NCBI GenBank assembly: GCA_009668225.1
Contig: WJYK01000024.1
Span: forward strand, 1-34,240
Direction: 5' to 3'
Length of the DNA: 34,240 nucleotides
Source: Enterobacteriaceae bacterium RIT693
Lineage (GTDB): Bacteria; Pseudomonadota; Gammaproteobacteria; Enterobacterales; Enterobacteriaceae
Positions within the stretch are counted from its first letter, which is position 1. Every line of letters begins with the position of its first letter. The position numbers and the translations under genes were made by a program. The notes under the pieces were generated by a model. That model saw only the letters and a program-made list of their open reading frames with translations. It was not told where the DNA came from and searched no databases. Shown here piece after piece: positions 29,759-34,240 of the stretch.

Positions 29759-31116
29759 GTCTGGCACAATTTGGCGGGTTATTTGTCGTCTGGTTCCTGT
29801 CGGTCGGGTTTATCGGGCTGCTGACGTATCAGGAATTTCGCCGCGTGCGGTTTAACTTCAACGTCTTCTTTTCGCTGCTTTATCTGCTGACCTTTTTCTT
29901 CGGCTTTCCGTTTACCTGTACCCTGGTGTTCCGTTTTGGCGTATCGGTGGTGCCAGCAGACGTGCTGTTGCAGGCTCAGCTTGCGGCAGCCTGCTTCTAC
30001 GGCATTTATTATGTGACCTATAAAACCCGGGTCAGGGCGAAGGTTGAGCATAAAGCGCGGCGGCCGTTGTTTACCATGAACCGGGTGGAGACGCACCTGA
30101 CCTGGCTGATGCTGGTGCTGGTGGCGTTGGTCAGCGTCGGCATTTTCTTCGCCCATAATGGCTTCCTGCTGTTTAAGCTGCATTCGTACAGCCAAATTTT
30201 CTCCAGCGAAGTGTCAGGCGTAGCGCTCAAGCGCTTCTTCTATTTCTTTATTCCAGCGATGCTGGTGGTGTACTTCCTGCGTCAGGACAGCCGGGCTTGG
30301 ATCTTCTTCCTGGTTAGCACCGTTGCCTTCGGCCTGCTGACGTACATGATTGTTGGCGGGACGCGCGCTAATATCATCATCGCCTTTGCCATCTTCTTGT
30401 TCATCGGCATCATTCGCGGCTGGATCTCGTTGTGGATGTTGGCAGCCGCAGGCGTGTTGGGGATTGTGGGCATGTTCTGGCTGGCGCTTAAGCGTTACGG
30501 CCTGAACGTCAGCGGAGACGAAGCCTTTTATACTTTCCTGTACCTGACTCGCGATACGTTCTCTCCGTGGGAAAACCTTGGTCTGCTGCTGCAAAACTAC
30601 GACAAGATCGAGTTCCAGGGACTGGCACCGATTATCCGCGATTTCTACGTATTCATCCCAAGCTGGGTATGGCCGGACCGCCCGGGCACCGTACTCAACA
30701 CCGCGAACTACTTCACCTGGCAGGTACTGAATAATCACTCAGGGTTGGCGATTTCCCCGACATTAATTGGTTCGCTGGTGGTGATGGGAGGCGCGTGGTT
30801 TATTCCTCTGGGCGCGGTTGTCGTCGGGCTGATTATCAAATGGTTTGACTGGCTCTATGAGTTGGCGAACGGGGAAAGCAACCGCTATAAAGCCGCGATA
30901 ATCTACGCGTTCTGTTTTGGCGCGATTTTCAATATGATCGTTCTGGCCCGTGAGGGGCTGGACTCCTTTGTCTCACGGGTGGTGTTCTTCCTCGTCATTT
31001 TTGGCGCCTGCCTGGTCGTGGCAAAACTCCTTTACTGGCTTTTTGAAAGCGCAGGGCTTATTCATCAGCGCCTGCGCCGCGTGCCTGCTCCTGCTGCCGA
31101 CACGCAAAATGCATGA
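29755..31116 (+). CDS. wzyE: WzyE, ECA polymerase
   Basis: A 453-residue polytopic inner-membrane polymerase that joins ECA repeat units in the periplasm, with about 11-12 hydrophobic segments. Recognisable parts are [49 protein letters not shown] and [16 protein letters not shown]. The frame is open 13 codons upstream, but the ATG at 29755, in the wecF stop overlap and preceded by GCAGGAGAG, matches the family start. Three residues longer than E. coli, near the C-terminus. Confidence 0.95.
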   Translation: MSLAQFGGLFVVWFLSVGFIGLLTYQEFRRVRFNFNVFFSLLYLLTFFFGFPFTCTLVFRFGVSVVPADVLLQAQLAAACFYGIYYVTYKTRVRAKVEHKARRPLFTMNRVETHLTWLMLVLVALVSVGIFFAHNGFLLFKLHSYSQIFSSEVSGVALKRFFYFFIPAMLVVYFLRQDSRAWIFFLVSTVAFGLLTYMIVGGTRANIIIAFAIFLFIGIIRGWISLWMLAAAGVLGIVGMFWLALKRYGLNVSGDEAFYTFLYLTRDTFSPWENLGLLLQNYDKIEFQGLAPIIRDFYVFIPSWVWPDRPGTVLNTANYFTWQVLNNHSGLAISPTLIGSLVVMGGAWFIPLGAVVVGLIIKWFDWLYELANGESNRYKAAIIYAFCFGAIFNMIVLAREGLDSFVSRVVFFLVIFGACLVVAKLLYWLFESAGLIHQRLRRVPAPAADTQNA

Positions 31117-31127
31117 CAAGGATATTC

Positions 31128-31868
31128 ATGAACAACTCTACTGAAGCCCCTTCCTATAACATCCGTGGCCTGAACCTGCTGGGGTGGCGAGATATGCAGC
31201 ATGCGCTGGATTATCTCTATGCGGGGGGCAACTTGCGTCAGGGCACGTTAGTGGCAATCAATGCCGAAAAAGTCCTTACTGCCGAAGATGATGAGCAAAT
31301 CCGGGGCCTTATTGCCGCCGCAGAATACAAATATGCTGACGGGATAAGCGTTGTTCGCTCTATCCGTAAAAAATACCCAGAAGCCGTGGTGAACCGCGTA
31401 GCCGGTGCCGATCTGTGGGAAGCGTTGATGCAGCGCGCAGGTCAGGAGGGGACGCCGGTATTTTTAGTGGGGGGAAAGCCCGAGGTTCTGGCGCAGACTG
31501 AGGCTAAATTACGCCAGCTCTGGCAGGTCAATATTGTCGGCAGTCAGGATGGATATTTTACGGACGAGCAGCGGCAGGCATTGTTCGAGCGCATTCGTGA
31601 TAGCGGGGCTGCTATTGTCACGGTGGCGATGGGATCCCCGCGCCAGGAGCTTCTGATGCAGGCGTGCCGGCAAGTGCATCCTCAGGCGCTGTATATGGGC
31701 GTTGGTGGCACCTACGACGTCTTTACCGGGCGCGTAAAGCGAGCGCCAAAAGTCTGGCAAAACCTCGGTCTCGAATGGCTATATCGCCTGCTTTCACAGC
31801 CGACTCGTATTAAACGTCAGCTTCGGTTGCTGCGCTACCAGCGCTGGCATCTCACCGGCAAGCTTTAA
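31128..31868 (+). CDS. wecG: WecG (RffM), UDP-ManNAcA transferase
   Basis: A 246-residue GT26 (WecG/TagA/CpsF) glycosyltransferase that adds ManNAcA to lipid I to form ECA lipid II. The motifs are [47 protein letters not shown] and [12 protein letters not shown]. The C-terminal basic amphipathic tail ([14 protein letters not shown]) probably holds it to the membrane. An ATG five codons upstream is in frame, but AAGGA lies at the right distance from the ATG at 31128 and the length equals E. coli. Last gene of the ECA operon, followed by a terminator. Confidence 0.96.
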   Translation: MNNSTEAPSYNIRGLNLLGWRDMQHALDYLYAGGNLRQGTLVAINAEKVLTAEDDEQIRGLIAAAEYKYADGISVVRSIRKKYPEAVVNRVAGADLWEALMQRAGQEGTPVFLVGGKPEVLAQTEAKLRQLWQVNIVGSQDGYFTDEQRQALFERIRDSGAAIVTVAMGSPRQELLMQACRQVHPQALYMGVGGTYDVFTGRVKRAPKVWQNLGLEWLYRLLSQPTRIKRQLRLLRYQRWHLTGKL

Positions 31869-31875
31869 TCCCGCT

Positions 31876-31899
31876 AACGCGCTCATCGGGCGCGTTTTT
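31876..31899 (+). terminator. Rho-independent terminator after wecG
   Basis: A 7-bp stem AACGCGC / GCGCGTT with a 7-nt loop and a T-rich tail (31895-31904). It closes the ECA operon, so yifK needs its own promoter in the about 220 bases that follow. Confidence 0.85.
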
Positions 31900-32103
31900 C
31901 TTTTCCTGCGCGATTTTCCACCAGACTTAGCCCAATTTGTTACGCAGTTATTTGTAATTTTGCAAAAAATGCGGAACCATTGCGCCCACTCGATGCAGTG
32001 CCGTAGTGATGTTGCGCCAGCAAATCTATTGCCGACGCTGCATGGCCTGTTATTGAGCTATGGCTTTGACCATCACAATAACCGGTAAAAACCGGAGTAA
32101 AGC

Positions 32104-32119
32104 AAACACAATACAGAGG
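32104..32119 (+). promoter_or_regulatory. ACA-rich leader element and ribosome site of yifK
   Basis: The bases before yifK read AAACACAATACAGAGG, with repeated ACA just upstream of the ribosome site GAGG. In Salmonella an ACA motif in the yifK leader enhances translation and is the target of the sRNA GcvB. The same kind of element is visible here. Action of GcvB in this organism is inferred. Confidence 0.55.
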
Positions 32120-32123
32120 ATTT

Positions 32124-33509
32124 ATGGCAGAGAAAAAAGCAGAGCTGCAGCGCGGGCTGGAAGCTCGACACATCGAACTTATCGCCCTGGGAGGGACCAT
32201 TGGTGTCGGCCTGTTTATGGGCGCCGCCAGTACCCTGAAATGGGCCGGGCCGTCGGTATTGCTGGCGTATATTGTTGCAGGCCTGTTCGTGTTCTTCATT
32301 ATGCGTTCAATGGGGGAGATGTTATTCCTTGAGCCGGTAGCCGGTTCTTTTGCCGTCTACGCGCACCGCTATATGAGTCCTTTTTTCGGTTACCTTACGG
32401 CCTGGTCGTACTGGTTTATGTGGATGGCGGTCGGTATCTCAGAAATAACGGCGATTGGGGTTTATGTTCAATACTGGTTCCCCGATCTGCCGCAGTGGCT
32501 GCCCGCCATTCTTGCCGTCGGGCTTGTGGCGTTAGCGAACCTTGCCGCGGTGCGCCTGTACGGCGAAATAGAATTCTGGTTTGCGATGATTAAAGTCACC
32601 ACCATCATCGTGATGATCGTCGTGGGCCTGGGCGTTATCTTTTTCGGTTTTGGCAACCATGGGCAGGCAATCGGCTTTAGCAACCTGACCGAGCACGGGG
32701 GCTTCTTTGCCGGAGGCTGGAAAGGTTTCCTGACCGCGTTGTGTATTGTTGTGGCGTCTTATCAAGGCGTGGAGCTTATCGGTATTACCGCCGGTGAAGC
32801 GAAAAACCCGCAGGTCACCTTGCGTAGCGCCGTGGGTAAAGTGCTGTGGCGTATTCTGATTTTCTATGTGGGGGCGATTTTCGTTATCGTGACTATCTTC
32901 CCATGGAACCAGATTGGCACCACCGGCAGCCCATTTGTGCTGACCTTTGCGAAGATTGGTATTACGGCGGCGGCAGGGATTATTAACTTCGTTGTTCTGA
33001 CGGCGGCACTGTCGGGCTGTAACAGCGGGATGTATAGCTGCGGGCGCATGCTGTATGCCCTTGCCAAAAACCGTCAGCTCCCGGCTAAAATGGCCACCGT
33101 TTCCCGCAGTGGCGTGCCGGTTGTGGGCGTGGCTATTTCTATCGGTATTTTGCTGCTTGGCTCCTGCCTGAACTACATCATTCCTAATCCGCAGCGCGTT
33201 TTTGTTTATGTCTACAGCGCCAGCGTACTCCCCGGGATGGTGCCGTGGTTTGTCATCCTGATTAGCCAGATTCGTTTTCGTAAGGCACACCGCGAGGCTA
33301 TTGCCAGCCATCCGTTCCGCTCCATTTTATTCCCGTGGGCGAACTACCTGACCATGGCGTTCCTGGTGTGTGTGCTGGTGGGAATGGGGCTGAATGAAGA
33401 TACGCGAATGTCGCTGACGGTTGGGGTGATTTTCCTGGCTGCCGTGACGCTGGTTTATAAGGTATTTGGCCTGAATAAGTATGCCGTTAGTGAAAAACTG
33501 AACGGATAA
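32124..33509 (+). CDS. yifK: YifK (ThrP), amino-acid permease
   Basis: A 461-residue APC-superfamily (AAT family) transporter with about 12 membrane helices. The N-terminal signature [21 protein letters not shown], the glutamate in [15 protein letters not shown], and [19 protein letters not shown] are typical of the family. In E. coli it has been linked to threonine and serine uptake. Length is as in E. coli. It stands alone between the wecG terminator and the tRNA operon. The 255-nt upstream gap holds its promoter, which I could not place. No terminator hairpin was recognised after it. Confidence 0.95.
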   Translation: MAEKKAELQRGLEARHIELIALGGTIGVGLFMGAASTLKWAGPSVLLAYIVAGLFVFFIMRSMGEMLFLEPVAGSFAVYAHRYMSPFFGYLTAWSYWFMWMAVGISEITAIGVYVQYWFPDLPQWLPAILAVGLVALANLAAVRLYGEIEFWFAMIKVTTIIVMIVVGLGVIFFGFGNHGQAIGFSNLTEHGGFFAGGWKGFLTALCIVVASYQGVELIGITAGEAKNPQVTLRSAVGKVLWRILIFYVGAIFVIVTIFPWNQIGTTGSPFVLTFAKIGITAAAGIINFVVLTAALSGCNSGMYSCGRMLYALAKNRQLPAKMATVSRSGVPVVGVAISIGILLLGSCLNYIIPNPQRVFVYVYSASVLPGMVPWFVILISQIRFRKAHREAIASHPFRSILFPWANYLTMAFLVCVLVGMGLNEDTRMSLTVGVIFLAAVTLVYKVFGLNKYAVSEKLNG

Positions 33510-33573
33510 GCATCAGGATGCACAAAGCATAACCAAACGCGCAGTTTTGCGAGTATTTTATTGAAATAAGCAC

Positions 33574-33602
33574 TAGACAGCTGAGCACGAAGCCCGTATT
33601 AT
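33574..33602 (+). promoter_or_regulatory. Promoter of the argX-hisR-leuT-proM tRNA operon
   Basis: TAGACA (33574-33579), a 17-base spacer and TATTAT (33597-33602), followed by a GC-rich stretch (CCGACCCCGC) just after the -10. This layout is typical of stable-RNA promoters under stringent (ppGpp/DksA) control. The first tRNA begins 21 bases downstream. Confidence 0.8.
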
Positions 33603-33623
33603 CCGACCCCGCAACGGCGCTAC

Positions 33624-33700
<77 letters not shown>

Positions 33701-33755
33701 TTTAAGAGGGCGCTTGAGCTGCGGTGGTATATGTACCGCGTGAAAGTTTTACAGT

Positions 33756-33832
33756 GGTGGCTATAGCTCAGTTGGTAGAGCCCTGGATTGTGATTCCAGT
33801 TGTCGTGGGTTCGAGTCCCATTAGCCACCCCA
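33756..33832 (+). tRNA. hisR: tRNA-His (anticodon GTG)
   Basis: A complete 77-nt tRNA counting the extra 5' G at 33756 that pairs with C73, the identity element of tRNA-His. Anticodon GTG at 33790-33792, encoded CCA at 33830-33832. Confidence 0.97.
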
Positions 33833-33847
33833 TTAATTTAGATGTAT

Positions 33848-33934
33848 GCGAAGGTGGCGGAATTGGTAGACGCGCTAGCTTCAGGTGTTAGTGTTCTTAC
33901 GGACGTGAGGGTTCAAGTCCCTCTCTTCGCACCA
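33848..33934 (+). tRNA. leuT: tRNA-Leu (anticodon CAG)
   Basis: A complete 87-nt class II tRNA with a long variable arm, anticodon CAG at 33882-33884 and encoded CCA. Third gene of the operon. Confidence 0.97.
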
Positions 33935-33967
33935 CACCTAAATTAATCAGCAGTAAAAGCAGTATTT

Positions 33968-34044
33968 CGGCGAGTAGCGCAGCTTGGTAGCGCAACTGGT
34001 TTGGGACCAGTGGGTCGGAGGTTCGAATCCTCTCTCGCCGACCA
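33968..34044 (+). tRNA. proM: tRNA-Pro (anticodon TGG), first copy
   Basis: A complete 77-nt tRNA, anticodon TGG at 34002-34004, encoded CCA at 34042-34044. It corresponds to proM at the end of the E. coli operon and is followed by a terminator. An identical second copy lies 172 bases further on. Confidence 0.97.
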
Positions 34045-34050
34045 ATTTTA

Positions 34051-34076
34051 AAAAGCCCTTCTGAAGAAGGGTTTTT
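34051..34076 (+). terminator. Rho-independent terminator between the two proM copies
   Basis: A stem CCCTTC / GAAGGG with a TGAA loop, extended by A-T pairs, and a run of five T. It stands directly after the first proM, so it would end the argX operon before the second proM unless it leaks. Confidence 0.85.
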
Positions 34077-34139
34077 GCTTTCAACACCGAACCGTAAAAG
34101 GTCACAGGCACGTTGAGAGCCGCAGTAAGAGCAGTATTT

Positions 34140-34216
34140 CGGCGAGTAGCGCAGCTTGGTAGCGCAACTGGTTTGGGACCAGTGGGTCGGAGGTTCGAAT
34201 CCTCTCTCGCCGACCA
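34140..34216 (+). tRNA. tRNA-Pro (anticodon TGG), second copy
   Basis: A complete 77-nt tRNA with the same sequence as the first copy. The 18 bases before it are also the same apart from one base (GCAGTAAGAGCAGTATTT against GCAGTAAAAGCAGTATTT). No promoter was found in the 63 bases between the preceding terminator and this copy, so it may depend on readthrough. The window ends just after it. Confidence 0.95.
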
Positions 34217-34240
34217 CTTTAGAAAAGGCCAGCTTTCGAG

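Larger units (their letters stand above)
33950..34216 (+). repeat. Tandem direct duplication containing proM
   Basis: Unit 1 (33950-34044) and unit 2 (34122-34216) are 95 bases each with one difference, at an offset of 172 bases. Each holds an 18-base leader and a full tRNA-Pro. The bases after CCA are still partly alike (AATTTTAAAAAG and CTTTAGAAAAG). Full 5' duplication points to unequal recombination rather than integration at the tRNA 3' end. Confidence 0.85.

Noticed and set aside
32532-33311. 259-codon leftward ORF opposite yifK, and similar long antisense frames within rho, ilvA and wecB
   Set aside because: They mirror highly conserved genes, have unnatural composition (many His, Gln and Asn) and no ribosome sites or family resemblance.
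33897-34217. 106-codon leftward ORF beginning MVGERGFEPPTHWSQTSC
   Set aside because: It is the antisense translation of the leuT end and both proM copies. Repeated GFEPPTHWSQ-like peptides are a well-known artefact of tRNA genes.

Overview
The window is chromosomal DNA from a member of the Enterobacteriaceae. The gene order (aspT-trpT | hdfR | maoP | yifB | ilvLXGMEDA | ilvY | ilvC | ppiC | rep | gppA-rhlB | trxA | rho | wecA...wecG | yifK | argX-hisR-leuT-proM) is the E. coli/Salmonella ilv-rho-wec segment. Protein lengths are nearly the same as in E. coli, but the sequences differ enough, and there are enough local rearrangements, that this is probably another genus. I do not assign one. 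No insertion sequence, prophage, CRISPR array or origin was seen.

Layout. Positions 38-276 hold tRNA-Asp and tRNA-Trp, normally the distal tRNAs of an rRNA operon lying outside the window, closed by a terminator. hdfR and maoP then diverge. yifB runs leftward and shares a bidirectional terminator with maoP. Positions 3433-10065 are the branched-chain amino acid operon: promoter, ilvL leader peptide, attenuator, ilvX, an intact ilvG, ilvM, ilvE, ilvD and ilvA. ilvY (leftward) and ilvC (rightward) diverge from a shared operator. Between ilvC and ppiC lies a two-gene unit that is not in the E. coli arrangement: an Rrf2-family regulator translationally coupled to a small DUF1360-like membrane protein. 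Then come ppiC (leftward), rep (rightward), rhlB-gppA (leftward), trxA, and rho behind a long leader.

Positions 20923-31868 are the enterobacterial common antigen (ECA) operon: wecA, wzzE, wecB, wecC, wecD, wecE, wzxE, wecF, wzyE, wecG. WecA makes lipid I (GlcNAc-PP-undecaprenol). WecB, WecC and WecG add ManNAcA. WecE, WecD and WecF make and add Fuc4NAc. WzxE flips, WzyE polymerises and WzzE sets chain length. rffG and rffH, which supply dTDP-4-keto-6-deoxyglucose and normally sit between wecC and wecD, are absent; only 6 bases separate the two genes. yifK (amino-acid permease) follows, then argX-hisR-leuT-proM from a strong stable-RNA-type promoter, a terminator, and a second identical proM copy beyond it.

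The observations most worth a second look are the missing rffGH pair, the Rrf2/DUF1360 unit with a palindrome and possible leaderless start, a 26-codon upstream ORF whose stop overlaps the wecA GTG start, a decayed rhoL reading frame inside a conserved rho leader, a hairpin over an alternative wecB start, and the tandem proM.
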